A stretch of DNA of 24,273 nucleotides. Origin: a virus. The notes beneath the pieces were generated by a model. It worked only from the letters and a program-made list of their open reading frames with translations, searched no databases and was not told the origin of the DNA. Position numbers and translations under genes: made by a program. The stretch is taken from positions 10,772-35,044 of IMG/VR virus record IMGVR_UViG_3300030117_008021. The stretch is one strand, 5' to 3'. How positions within the stretch are numbered: the first letter of the stretch is position 1; every line of letters starts with the position of its first letter. Below, piece by piece: positions 1 through 6,614 of this stretch.

Positions 1-127
1 TATTTTGTTCAGCGTCTGAAGCTATTTGGTTGGCTATTTCGTTTAAAAATTCTCTTGCAATTTTTCTATCGTTTCGAATATTATCAAGCGCCTCACTAAT
101 AAGTGAATCTAAATCTCTTTTGCTCAT
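1..127 (-). CDS. Partial small phage protein, N-terminus only (function unknown)
   Basis: An open frame runs from an ATG at 125-127 off the left edge, giving about 42 residues that begin MSKRDLDSLISEALDNI and are rich in charged residues and predicted helix. The ATG overlaps the TGA stop of the late sigma factor gene as ATGA, a tight coupling seen at many joints in this window, which supports it as a real gene although only the start is visible. I do not recognise the family. The missing C-terminal part could change the call. Confidence 0.6.
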   Translation of the reverse strand, partial: MSKRDLDSLISEALDNIRNDRKIAREFLNEIANQIASDAEQN

Positions 128-828
128 AGTTCTCCATTTTCCCATCCTTGTTTAAAATTAATATATTTTTTACGAAATTTTTTTAATGAATTGACAATTT
201 GTTTCGTATTTAATCCTGTTATCTCTCGCAAGTACAAGTAAATAGCTTTTTTATTAAAAATATCGATATCCTCTTTCGACTCAAAGAGAATCATAATTGC
301 TTTGTATACTTTTAAATCGTTATCTTTCATGGTGTTAACGTCCCATGATTTAATTTCTTTATAGAATGAACTCCAAAATTCTTGCTCTTCTCTATTGGTA
401 AGATATGATTCATCAGTTGAAAGAAACTCTTCTTCAAATCTTTTTGATACATTTTCAAAATGTACTTCTCGTTTGTTTTGTTTTTGCTGCTTTTTTACTT
501 TATGAATAAACCAGTTTTTAGTAATAACTGAAAAATAAGAAAAAGCTTTGGATCCTTTAGACGGATCATATTTATCTAATATTGTCATTAACCAAATTTT
601 ACACTCGTCACGAAGCGAATCGCAATTTGATAAATTTGTAAATTTGTAAGTAAACACAATTTTATCAACCATTTCATTAAATGCTGGTTGAATCCAGTTC
701 ACATATAATTCTGTTCTTTCTCGTATACATTGTGTTTTTGTATAACTAATAATTGCATCTTCATGCACTTGTGTAAAATAATAATTTTTACGCTTCTTCT
801 TCTGCTTCGGCTTTTTTGTCTGTGTCAT
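124..828 (-). CDS. 55: T4 gp55-like late-transcription sigma factor
   Basis: A 234-residue protein with the layout of T4-like gp55, the small sigma factor that directs host RNA polymerase to late promoters together with the sliding clamp. A basic leader (residues 5-14, mostly K and R) is followed by YYFTQVHEDAIISY, typical of marine gp55 N-termini. Residues 71-115 hold a sigma region 2-like core, including LRDECKIWL, a DPSKGSKAFSYF segment and TKNWFIHKVKK. It is longer than T4 gp55 (185 residues), mainly through the basic leader and an acidic stretch around 130-150. Its 5' end overlaps the upstream gene by 41 bases, longer than usual, but the next in-frame methionine is past residue 50, so this start is kept. 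This is the main evidence that the window is phage. The call rests on recalled family pattern, not on a search. Confidence 0.78.
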   Translation of the reverse strand: MTQTKKPKQKKKRKNYYFTQVHEDAIISYTKTQCIRERTELYVNWIQPAFNEMVDKIVFTYKFTNLSNCDSLRDECKIWLMTILDKYDPSKGSKAFSYFSVITKNWFIHKVKKQQKQNKREVHFENVSKRFEEEFLSTDESYLTNREEQEFWSSFYKEIKSWDVNTMKDNDLKVYKAIMILFESKEDIDIFNKKAIYLYLREITGLNTKQIVNSLKKFRKKYINFKQGWENGEL

Positions 829-1129
829 CGATCGGGTTATTTCCTTCTTCTGTTAATGAAAAAATATACTCAAATGTTTCAAGATTTTCGTTGAACGCAA
901 TTGCATGTTCTCTGAGAGCTTCAATTGTCTGATCACCATAAAACATTTCAAGCTTATAAACAGAATCTAAATGATTAGCTAGAGATTGAGCCATTTGCTG
1001 TAAGTCACCTAATTCTTCTGATACGGTTAGAAGTTGTACTATTGCATGTCTAGCATATGCAAATAATCCAATATTGAATAATATTGATAATGTCATAATA
1101 GCAGACAGTATTATCTCAAGACGCGTCAT
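788..1129 (-). CDS. Small single-pass membrane protein of T4-like phages, unknown function
   Basis: 113 residues. One hydrophobic helix at about 5-27 (IILSAIMTLSILFNIGLFAY) is followed by a soluble helical region (about 30-95) containing SEELGDLQ and YKLEMFYGDQTIEALREH, and a very acidic C-terminus (KKAEAEEEA). This suggests an N-terminally anchored protein facing the cytoplasm. Small proteins of this build sit near gp55 in marine T4-like phages as I recall them; no function is known to me. The 3' end overlaps the start of gp55 by 41 bases, and the start overlaps the zinc-ribbon gene by 14 bases, so all three are probably translated from one message. Confidence 0.65.
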   Translation of the reverse strand: MTRLEIILSAIMTLSILFNIGLFAYARHAIVQLLTVSEELGDLQQMAQSLANHLDSVYKLEMFYGDQTIEALREHAIAFNENLETFEYIFSLTEEGNNPIDDTDKKAEAEEEA

Positions 1130-1373
1130 CTAATTCTCTTTTTTGTTTTTCTTCTTCTAAAATCTTACGGTTTGTTTCAATATATTCTTTTGTTAAATCG
1201 CCAACCTTCTTAGTATTTTTTGTAGTTTGTTTTTTGATAGTTGGGATTGATAAAATTTTTTCCATACACTGTATGCTACTGCAAGCATCACAGTTTAGAT
1301 AAACTTCATTAATTCCATGAAAAACTGTGGTAATCTTATTGCATTTAGTGCATTGGTATGAATATCTTGGCAT
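1116..1373 (-). CDS. FmdB-type zinc-ribbon protein
   Basis: 85 residues opening with MPRYSYQCTKC, the hallmark of FmdB-like (CxxC_CXXC_SSSS) zinc ribbons. Two CxxC pairs are visible (C8/C11 and C28/C31) about 17 residues apart, enough to hold one zinc ion, with an extra C36. The C-terminal half is lysine-rich and likely helical. FmdB proteins were named as putative regulators; their role in phages is unknown. The start ATG at 1371-1373 lies one base beyond the stop of the 68-residue gene upstream. Confidence 0.75.
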   Translation of the reverse strand: MPRYSYQCTKCNKITTVFHGINEVYLNCDACSSIQCMEKILSIPTIKKQTTKNTKKVGDLTKEYIETNRKILEEEKQKRELDDAS

Positions 1374-1374
1374 G

Positions 1375-1581
1375 CTATGATTTAACTAAGTTTAGCAAAT
1401 CTTGCTCATTAATTTCGCTTTCGTCAGTAAACCTAACTGTTGGAGGGTTGGTAACCATTAATCCGTCCTCAGTTTCTTCTAGTTCAAATCCTTTTAAAAT
1501 AGGAACGATATCAAGTTGATTTAATAATGACTCTTGTAAAGCCATCATAATAGCCCCGAGGGCTTGATTAGATAATTGCAT
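1375..1581 (-). CDS. Short conserved phage protein, unknown function
   Basis: A 68-residue acidic protein with no membrane segment or recognisable motif. It begins MQLSNQALGAIMMALQESL (predicted helix) and ends in a strand-rich acidic half with EETEDGLMVTN. An AGGAGAAAAAA leader precedes the ATG at 1579-1581. I believe similar short proteins lie next to FmdB-like genes in marine T4-like phages, but I cannot assign a role. It is the last phage-type gene before the sugar cassette, 9 bases from the RmlB-like gene. Confidence 0.6.
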   Translation of the reverse strand: MQLSNQALGAIMMALQESLLNQLDIVPILKGFELEETEDGLMVTNPPTVRFTDESEINEQDLLNLVKS

Positions 1582-1590
1582 TTTTTCTCC

Positions 1591-2550
1591 TTACCATTTA
1601 AAATTGCTTTTATAATATTCAACAATTGATTTAATTTCTTTGTCAAAATTTCTTTTTGGCTGCCAGCCTAAATCTCTTAATTTTTTATCATTTAAGGCAT
1701 AACGAACATCCTGGCCTTCTCTAACATATGAAAGGTCTAAAAACTCATTCCAATTTCGATCCTCTCTAATTTCGTTATGATAACATTCTAAAACTTTTAT
1801 AACGGTGTCAAGATTTTTTTGCTCAAATCCGCCTGCGACATTAAAAATATCGTTTTGAACTCCTGATTCTATTAGTGTGACAACAGCAGAAGCTGTATCT
1901 CCTGAGTGTAACCAATTTCTAACGGGTTCTCCTTTATCGTGAAGCTTAATTTTTTTGTTGCGCATAAGATTTTTAACCGCTAAGGGTATTAATTTTTCAG
2001 GATATTGTCCAATACCGTAATTATTTGTCGGTCGCAAGATAATATAATTTATGCCGTATGTTCTTGCCCACGCAAGAACTAACATGTCTGCTGCAGCTTT
2101 AGATGCAGAATAAGGATTGCTTGGTTTTAAAATATCAGTTTCGACATGCTCACCATCAGTAATATCGCCGTATACTTCATCTGTGCTAAAATGAAAAAAT
2201 ATAGGCCGATCGCTGACATTATTTTGTTTATTGCGAATGAGATCTAATAAATTTTTAACTCCTACAATATTTGATTGTATAAAATCCGCACTATCAACAA
2301 TACTATTGCCTACGTGGGACTCAGCAGCGACATTTATAACATAATCACAATCAGGAAGATATTTTAAATTAGCAATATCTTCTTTTACAAAGTAAAAATT
2401 ATCATAAATTGAAAATGCTCCTAATAGGTTTTTATTTGCCGCATAGGTGCAATTATCAATTCCATAAACCATCCAGCCTTTATCTAAGCATTCTTTTGTA
2501 ACATGTGAGCCTATAAGACCAAGACAGCCAGTAATTACAACTAATTTCAT
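1591..2550 (-). CDS. rmlB: RmlB-like dTDP-glucose 4,6-dehydratase (extended SDR)
   Basis: 319 residues, slightly shorter than typical RmlB (about 340-360). It converts an NDP-hexose (dTDP-glucose in the family) to the 4-keto-6-deoxy sugar using bound NAD. Visible motifs: Rossmann GCLGLIG at 8-14; NVAAESHV at 73-80; the dehydratase STDEVYG with T123, D124 and E125; YSASK with Y147 and K151; and RPTNNYG followed by QYPEKLIP, the RmlB substrate-loop signature. The catalytic set looks complete. RmlA, RmlC and RmlD are not visible, so the 4-keto sugar may be used by other enzymes in the cassette or the substrate may come from the host. A different NDP or hexose is possible. It follows directly on the cupin gene. 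Confidence 0.8.
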   Translation of the reverse strand: MKLVVITGCLGLIGSHVTKECLDKGWMVYGIDNCTYAANKNLLGAFSIYDNFYFVKEDIANLKYLPDCDYVINVAAESHVGNSIVDSADFIQSNIVGVKNLLDLIRNKQNNVSDRPIFFHFSTDEVYGDITDGEHVETDILKPSNPYSASKAAADMLVLAWARTYGINYIILRPTNNYGIGQYPEKLIPLAVKNLMRNKKIKLHDKGEPVRNWLHSGDTASAVVTLIESGVQNDIFNVAGGFEQKNLDTVIKVLECYHNEIREDRNWNEFLDLSYVREGQDVRYALNDKKLRDLGWQPKRNFDKEIKSIVEYYKSNFKW

Positions 2551-2919
2551 TTAATCGCCCTTGATAATCCTATGGCTGTCGCTATCAAAATGTTCAGTTG
2601 AAAACTCAAATAATTCACTATCTTCTAGCGCGACCATTTGATGTCGCAGCCCAGTCGGTACATGAAATTTTTCACCAGGGTTAAGAACAATTTGATTTGC
2701 TTCTTTTATATCATCGTTCATGGAATAATACACCATCATTTTTCCTGACTGTAAATAAAATACTTCGTCTTTAATTTTGTGAAAATGCCAAGAACATCGC
2801 TTGCCTTTGTTAAAAAACAAAAGCTTTCCACAATACTCAGGACAATTTACAATCCAACGTTCCCAGCCCCAGCCTTTTGGAACGTGCTTCATCGGTAATG
2901 GTTGTTTCTTTCTACTCAT
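2551..2919 (-). CDS. Single-domain cupin (sugar-phosphate isomerase or epimerase-like)
   Basis: 122 residues forming one cupin barrel. Motif 1 is HFHKIKDEVFY with metal-ligand candidates H45, H47 and E52; motif 2 is PGEKFHVPTGLRHQ with H93. A front segment VPKGWGWERWIVN resembles the PWG-type entry of mannose-6-phosphate isomerase-type cupins. Such small cupins are common in polysaccharide clusters as isomerases or epimerases of sugar phosphates or NDP-sugars, but this one does not match RmlC closely, so the substrate is open. The ATG overlaps the HAD gene's stop as TAATG. Confidence 0.65.
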   Translation of the reverse strand: MSRKKQPLPMKHVPKGWGWERWIVNCPEYCGKLLFFNKGKRCSWHFHKIKDEVFYLQSGKMMVYYSMNDDIKEANQIVLNPGEKFHVPTGLRHQMVALEDSELFEFSTEHFDSDSHRIIKGD

Positions 2920-3254
2920 TACAAAGACTCCTTGTGGGTTTCAAAAAAATCAATATCTAGTATTCCTTTATCGTCTATATAAATGTCGCCGGCTGGCTTT
3001 CCTAAAAATAGTTGATGATATTTGACTCCCCATTTTTCCAGCTGTCGTATGGTTCCTTTTTCAAACATCTCGTATGCAAAAGCGATAGAGTTGCCGCTTC
3101 TACCCATACCTCTAGCTGTTTGAAAAATTATTGTGTGACCTTCATCATATAATTTATTTACAAAGTTTATGCGCTCTTGTAGCGGCTGCGATAGTGCATA
3201 ATCGCCATCTGTCGTAGTACAAATTGTACCATCAATGTCAAAAACGTAAGTCAC
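2919..3254 (-). CDS. Small HAD-superfamily phosphatase
   Basis: 111 residues with a compact HAD core and no obvious cap. Motif I is FDIDGT (nucleophile D6, acid/base D8), motif II TARG near 46-49, the motif III lysine is in GKPAGD (K86), and motif IV is YIDDKG (D94, D95). All catalytic residues are present, so it is probably an active phosphatase of a small sugar phosphate. It starts with GTG at 3252-3254, overlapping the nucleotidyltransferase stop as GTGA, with GGAG nine bases upstream. Next to an HxGH nucleotidyltransferase and near a PfkB kinase, it could serve the GmhB step (sugar 1,7-bisphosphate to 1-phosphate), but it is shorter than GmhB. Confidence 0.7.
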   Translation of the reverse strand: MTYVFDIDGTICTTTDGDYALSQPLQERINFVNKLYDEGHTIIFQTARGMGRSGNSIAFAYEMFEKGTIRQLEKWGVKYHQLFLGKPAGDIYIDDKGILDIDFFETHKESL

Positions 3255-3643
3255 TTGTCTTTCTCCAGTATATTAGTAGTCGAATACCCACCTATTCTAT
3301 CAAAAAACTTTAATTCTGTGCAATATTCCTCACCTACAACTGTTTTACCTTTCCAATCTGAGCCTATTACCATTATATCAGGCTGTAGTTGTCGTATTTC
3401 TTGCTCTAATCCTTCGCGTGAATTAAAAATAACAACTTCATCAATATATTTTATACATTCTAAAGCAAACTTTCTGTCCTCAGCACAATTATACGGACGT
3501 GAAGGCCCTTTGTCTTTACGTACTTTTTCATCTGAATCTATACCGACAATTAGCTGATCGCCAAAAGATCTAGCATATTTAAACATTTCAAAGTGGCCAC
3601 GATGTAATATATCAAAGCAGCCATTAGTCCAAACAATTTTCAT
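3251..3643 (-). CDS. HxGH nucleotidyltransferase (HldE C-domain/TagD-like)
   Basis: 130 residues from the start I prefer. It resembles the adenylyl/cytidylyltransferase half of HldE (RfaE) and glycerol-3-phosphate cytidylyltransferase. Visible: TNGCFDILHRGH at 6-17 with the HxGH pair H14/H17, IGSDWKG at 93-99, and GYSTTNIL at 119-126, the family's closing nucleotide-binding motif. It would join a sugar or polyol phosphate to ATP or CTP to give an NDP-sugar. An upstream in-frame ATG at 3688 would add 15 residues inside the sulfotransferase-like gene, but ATG 3641-3643 has GGAG six bases upstream and lies just after that gene's TAG, so it is preferred. Confidence 0.75.
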   Translation of the reverse strand: MKIVWTNGCFDILHRGHFEMFKYARSFGDQLIVGIDSDEKVRKDKGPSRPYNCAEDRKFALECIKYIDEVVIFNSREGLEQEIRQLQPDIMVIGSDWKGKTVVGEEYCTELKFFDRIGGYSTTNILEKDK

Positions 3644-3644
3644 G

Positions 3645-4409
3645 CTATCTCCATATTTTGACATCGGGCAGGGCATTGTATTTTTCATATAAAGAGCCGT
3701 ATACGCTCTCTATTTCATTTTTAAACACACTATTTCGCCAATCAGTTTTTCTTAATTTAAAATCATCAAAGTTTAATTCATCAAATCCAAATCCTAAAAA
3801 CTTTCTAAGTTTATCAATATTTTCAGGCTTCGACATAGTTTCATATTTTAATGTAATCATCTTAATGTCTAAATTATTGTTTATGATTCTATCAAAATGG
3901 TGCTCATATTGTAAAAAATCACACCTCAACATTAATTCTTGATAATTGTTTCTTTTAAAATCATTAGGGTCATTTATTATAATACCAGGTCTTGGCGCCG
4001 GTGAGAAAAAAGTATCTGGACCTCTCATATCGATTGCAAAACTGTTGTGACACTTTTCTATAATATTAATTGAAAGAGGTCTTATCAGCTTATCAGCAAT
4101 CTTATAGCCGGGATTTTTGTTTTTTTCATACCCCATTTGTGGCCATCGATTAAAAAACGAAGCGATACTATTGAAAGGATTTGCAATAAGATGAATAAAA
4201 ATATCTGTGTTCTTTAGTTCGTTGTGTTTATACAAAAATTCAACATTTCTATCGTGTGTTGATAAGACATGCATACCTTGTTTCAAAAGTTGTTTTTGAT
4301 ATTCTTTATTGTAATGCGGATCCGAAGGGTGTGGATTAAAACACTCTCTAATTTTCTCATTAAGATATCTGTTGCCTACCCTTGGGTAGCATAGGATCAT
4401 AATCTTCAC
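3645..4409 (-). CDS. Sulfotransferase-like protein
   Basis: 254 residues. The N-terminus (ILCYPRVGNRYLNEKI, 5-20) resembles the PAPS 5'-phosphosulfate loop of sulfotransferases, though the usual PKSGTT-type lysine is absent. HLIANPFNSIASFFNRW near 73-89 resembles the 3'-phosphate-binding strand and helix, and a YETMSKP segment then DKLRKFLGF matches the usual ending (a short YE motif, then a helix and FLG). It may sulfate a glycan using PAPS, but the weak P-loop leaves room for an inactive or related P-loop transferase. The GTG start (4407-4409) overlaps the DUF962 stop as GTGA; an ATG three codons later is an alternative. It sits between the two heptose-like pathway genes. Confidence 0.5.
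   Translation of the reverse strand: MKIMILCYPRVGNRYLNEKIRECFNPHPSDPHYNKEYQKQLLKQGMHVLSTHDRNVEFLYKHNELKNTDIFIHLIANPFNSIASFFNRWPQMGYEKNKNPGYKIADKLIRPLSINIIEKCHNSFAIDMRGPDTFFSPAPRPGIIINDPNDFKRNNYQELMLRCDFLQYEHHFDRIINNNLDIKMITLKYETMSKPENIDKLRKFLGFGFDELNFDDFKLRKTDWRNSVFKNEIESVYGSLYEKYNALPDVKIWR
3649..3652 (-). promoter_or_regulatory. Ribosome binding site fixing the nucleotidyltransferase start
   Basis: On the minus strand this reads GGAG, five bases before the ATG at 3641-3643 (GGAGATAGCATG). It decides for the inner start over the in-frame ATG at 3688, which lies within the neighbouring gene. Confidence 0.6.
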
Positions 4410-4693
4410 TTAAGTTTTCCAGTCAATATATCTTTAAGCATAACCCAATCACATGCCTTTGCCCAAATAGGATTTGTAAATGCAGCAGGCTCATTCTTTT
4501 CAAAAAAATAGTGACCACTCCAAGCAAACGGATATACTACAAATGGTGCCGCTAATAGCGCCCACCAATAGCCAGATATAATTGCAGTTGCAACATAAGC
4601 AATCGTTGCAAATTGTCCAAGCACATGCAGGTATCTGTTTGTCTTGTTTTGATGTAATGTCAAATAGTATTCATAGTATTCTTTAAATGTCAT
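4406..4693 (-). CDS. DUF962 (Mpo1-like) membrane protein
   Basis: 95 residues from the preferred start. It matches the DUF962/Mpo1 pattern closely: an N-terminal YYEYYLTLHQNKTNR, RYLHVLGQ, two membrane segments (about 26-41 and 43-57), then PFAWSGHYFFEKNEPAAF and a DWVMLKDIL end. Conserved histidines H14, H23 and H61 are present. Yeast Mpo1 of this family is an Fe(II) dioxygenase that shortens 2-hydroxy fatty acids by alpha-oxidation; the bacterial and phage members are uncharacterised. Its presence suggests a lipid-linked step, which is inference. A longer frame from 4747 would lie inside the kinase gene; the ATG at 4691-4693 follows AAGGAG at 4706-4711 with a rather long 12-base spacer. Confidence 0.75.
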   Translation of the reverse strand: MTFKEYYEYYLTLHQNKTNRYLHVLGQFATIAYVATAIISGYWWALLAAPFVVYPFAWSGHYFFEKNEPAAFTNPIWAKACDWVMLKDILTGKLK

Positions 4694-5426
4694 TAATCGT
4701 ATTAACTCCTTTTTGTTGTACAACTTTTGTTGCACAATCATTTGCATATTTTATAGCTATAAAAATATCTCTATCGTTTAGATAACTATAGACTAAAGCT
4801 GATAGAAAAGAATCGCCGGCGCCTGTTAAATCTTTGATCTCAACTTTTTCAACAGGAAATATTAAGTTTTTGTAAAGACAACCTTTTTCGCCAGCTGTAA
4901 CTATCAACTTATCTGAAATCCAATCAAAATCTTTGATAGATGTGCGTGTTTTATTATGTTCAACTTCATTAATCTTAATAAAATCGACATCCATAGCCCA
5001 ATCATCAATAATTTTTTTGGTATCTAAAAAAACAAGCGGGTGGCTGGCTGCGATTGTTTCTATATCATGCTCTAGTAGAAATCCTTTGTTATAGTCAGAA
5101 ATGATGACTGCGTTGTAATCTTCAAAATTAATATCGGATATATTTTCAATTCTGTCTACTTTTTGCTCTCCGGTGTCAACACGAACAATCATATGGTTTG
5201 TTTTCTTTTCCACGTATCTTGTTTTTACAATCTCAGCAGAATTAGTAATCAAGTCACATTCAACACCAAAAGACAATACGTTCTCATAAACATTACCCGC
5301 CATGCCTCTGTTAGACTTTCGATGTGTCTCAACAAAAACAGGCACGGGGGCTGCAGGAGCTAGACGATCACAATTTCCATAAATAAATACGTCTTCGCAA
5401 CTATCGCCTATAACAAGGACTTTCAT
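4683..5426 (-). CDS. PfkB-family sugar kinase (HldE N-domain-like)
   Basis: 247 residues, shorter than the about 310-residue HldE kinase domain. The N-terminus has GDSCEDVFIYG then DRLAPAAPVPVF, which is the HldE/RfaE pattern (RxxPEAPVPV), and RGMAGNVYENVLSFG replaces the usual GGAANVA. VKTRYVEKK and IVRVDTGE fit the HldE substrate strand, and LTGAGDSF at 200-207 holds the catalytic base D205. It likely phosphorylates the anomeric position of a sugar phosphate (heptose 7-phosphate in HldE). Together with the separate HxGH nucleotidyltransferase it forms a split HldE. The ATG at 5424-5426 overlaps the PLP-enzyme stop as TGATG with AAGGTG upstream; a GTG one codon earlier is an alternative. Confidence 0.75.
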   Translation of the reverse strand: MKVLVIGDSCEDVFIYGNCDRLAPAAPVPVFVETHRKSNRGMAGNVYENVLSFGVECDLITNSAEIVKTRYVEKKTNHMIVRVDTGEQKVDRIENISDINFEDYNAVIISDYNKGFLLEHDIETIAASHPLVFLDTKKIIDDWAMDVDFIKINEVEHNKTRTSIKDFDWISDKLIVTAGEKGCLYKNLIFPVEKVEIKDLTGAGDSFLSALVYSYLNDRDIFIAIKYANDCATKVVQQKGVNTINDI

Positions 5427-6613
5427 CACTCACCTTTAATTACGCTACAAATATAATCAATATCTTCGTTTGTAAGCTCAGGATAGTTTGGTACAAAAAA
5501 TCCTCGCGAGTGAATAATGTTGCTCATTTCATCGTCAAATTTGCCGTATCTACGCACCCAAAAAGGATGAAGACCTAAGTTACCAGCGCTAAAAATTCTT
5601 GTCTCAATTTTGTTCTCAACCAATCTATTGACAATTTCTGTGCGGTGTTCTTTGCTGGTCGCTAATGCTCCAAAAGAAATAGACACAGGCTTATGATCTC
5701 TCCAATCTTGAAACTGAACATATCCCTCAAGGTTCTGTGCATATCGAACGTGGTTTTCATATCTTCTTTGCGCGACCCACTTAGCCTTTTCCATTTGCCT
5801 AATTCCGATAAATGCCTGTAAGTCTGTAGAACGTAAATTAAATCCAGCAACGAAAAAAGTAAACGGCTTGTGAAAATCATCAATACCGTGTTCCTCAATC
5901 ATACTATTATATGTTTCTTGATCTAGATCCTTTCCCCAACCATGACTGCGGAGCATTAGCATCAAATCGTATAATTCCTTACTATCGGTGTTTACCATGC
6001 CGCCTTCAATTGATGAAAGCTGGTGACCAAAATAAAAAGAAAAACTAGACATGTCACCAAGTGTGCCGACCATAGATCCGTCAGAATACTCGGCGCCAAG
6101 TGCAGCACACGAATCTTCAAGCAAAATAAAACCGTACTTTTCTTTTAAAGCAAGCATCCTTTCTTTATAATGAGGAACTCCTAATACTTGCACAAAAATA
6201 ACTGCGTCTGGACAATCTTCTTCACAAAGTTTTTCAAGCTGATCTAAATCTATACCAAATGTATTTGGATCGGCACCTACCATTACCGGCTCTAAACCAA
6301 ACTGAATTGCTGGAGATAAGGTTGTAACCCACCCTACAGATGGAACAGCAATCTTTTTATTCTCAATATGTCCATTATGCAACGCGGCATAAATCATCAA
6401 AAGATTAGCTGATGAGCCTGAGTTGCAGAATACAGCATACTTGGTACCGATATAATCAGCCCAAAGTTTTTCAAATTGTAGTGTTAGATCGCCCTTAGTT
6501 AGCTTAGGATATGATTTTAACCATTCACTAAGGGCATCAATATCATCATCGCTAATTGTTTCCATAGCAAGCGGATAATTAATATCGTTTGCTCTAAATT
6601 TTTTATATGTCAA
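5426..6613 (-). CDS. DegT/DnrJ-fold PLP enzyme with His for Lys: ColD/RfbH-type sugar 3-dehydratase
   Basis: 395 residues with full DegT/DnrJ/EryC1 architecture: FCNSGSSANLL (PLP phosphate site), LLEDSCAALGAEY (D167 pairing with the PLP ring) and SFSFYFGHQLSSIEGGM. In ordinary sugar aminotransferases the latter motif is SFHxxKxxTxGEGG with the Schiff-base lysine; here that place is H197. This swap defines the 3-dehydratases ColD (GDP-4-keto-6-deoxymannose) and RfbH (CDP-4-keto-6-deoxyglucose), which remove the 3-hydroxyl. The likely product is therefore an NDP-4-keto-3,6-dideoxy sugar. The nucleotide is not determined. Start: TTG at 6611-6613 with GGAG six bases upstream, preferred over a TTG four codons earlier. 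It overlaps the kinase gene as TGATG. Confidence 0.78.
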   Translation of the reverse strand: MTYKKFRANDINYPLAMETISDDDIDALSEWLKSYPKLTKGDLTLQFEKLWADYIGTKYAVFCNSGSSANLLMIYAALHNGHIENKKIAVPSVGWVTTLSPAIQFGLEPVMVGADPNTFGIDLDQLEKLCEEDCPDAVIFVQVLGVPHYKERMLALKEKYGFILLEDSCAALGAEYSDGSMVGTLGDMSSFSFYFGHQLSSIEGGMVNTDSKELYDLMLMLRSHGWGKDLDQETYNSMIEEHGIDDFHKPFTFFVAGFNLRSTDLQAFIGIRQMEKAKWVAQRRYENHVRYAQNLEGYVQFQDWRDHKPVSISFGALATSKEHRTEIVNRLVENKIETRIFSAGNLGLHPFWVRRYGKFDDEMSNIIHSRGFFVPNYPELTNEDIDYICSVIKGE

Positions 6614-6614
6614 T

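Noticed and set aside
1591-2550. RmlB-like gene as the missing Gmd (GDP-mannose 4,6-dehydratase)
   Set aside because: The TNNYG plus QYPEKLIP motif and the AAESHV segment follow RmlB and not Gmd, which has a different substrate loop. A novel specificity cannot be excluded.
2801-3557. Plus-strand open frames of 74 and 100 codons, and the other plus-strand frames across the window
   Set aside because: They mirror minus-strand genes with clear motifs, show no family pattern or ribosome site, and have compositions expected of reverse frames.
5662-5898. Minus-strand frame of 78 codons within the ColD-like gene
   Set aside because: It is an out-of-frame shadow of a well-supported enzyme, with no independent signal.
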